This document shows, one piece after another, positions 40,172 through 40,207 of a stretch of DNA of 40,207 nt. This stretch comes from Actinomycetes bacterium. Its GTDB lineage: Bacteria; Actinomycetota; Acidimicrobiia; Acidimicrobiales; RAAP-2. Position 1 is the first letter of the stretch. Each line of letters starts with the position of its first letter. A model generated the notes under the pieces. That model saw only the letters and a program-made list of their open reading frames with translations. It had not been told where the DNA came from and searched no databases. Where the stretch lies: assembly GCA_021786095.1 (NCBI GenBank), contig JAJYNX010000078.1, forward strand, positions 1 through 40,207. The letters run 5' to 3'. The translations under genes and the position numbers were made by a program.

Positions 40172-40207
40172 GGAAAACCTCTCGATGTTAGCAGTTGCGT
40201 CCGCCTC

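Overview
This window looks like a chromosomal segment of a high-GC actinobacterium. The gene repertoire fits Acidimicrobiia or a close relative, but that placement is inference: very GC-rich third codon positions, many GTG starts, -10-like hexamers placed six bases before start codons (leaderless transcription), DUF3048 and DUF5719 proteins, an F420/luciferase-like oxidoreductase, and a secreted sedolisin (S53) peptidase of a family typically active at acid pH. No plasmid or phage backbone is visible in the first 33.5 kb.

Left part (1-14255): an envelope-glycan block on the + strand. It holds two GT4 glycosyltransferases, an NDP-sugar SDR, a giant GT2-membrane fusion and a DUF5719 protein in overlapping order. 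It is interrupted by ftsH (-) and continues with a CPBP membrane protease, a large polytopic membrane protein, a phosphomannomutase/phosphoglucomutase and a Trm112-like small protein. Middle left (14269-22073, mostly -): a thiolase, a riboflavin synthase of the archaeal type, an LLM flavin/F420 oxidoreductase, PPK2, a YfhO-like membrane protein and a two-domain GT2.

Middle right (22141-33626): a PHS-type phosphate:H+ symporter preceded by what reads as a PHO box, a DUF3048 lipoprotein, the S53 peptidase, an ECHDC3-like crotonase, a DUF1295 membrane protein, a stand-alone LigD-type polymerase, and a tetR-ABC-ABC operon encoding an asymmetric (heterodimeric) ABC exporter with tandem palindromes at its promoter.

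Right part (about 33630-40171): a visibly less GC-rich, gene-poor accessory region ending at tRNA-Ala(GGC). It contains two decayed hicBA toxin-antitoxin loci, galU, an interrupted small gene, an intact-looking AbrB/RelE-type toxin-antitoxin pair, a marR-SDR operon with twin operators, fragments of an NlpC/P60 protein and a bile-acid:Na+ symporter-like protein, the left end of an IS3-family element, and the C-terminus of a serine recombinase whose reading frame runs into the tRNA. This is best read as the decayed remains of one or more elements integrated at the tRNA. All family calls are from reading the sequence; no database search was run.
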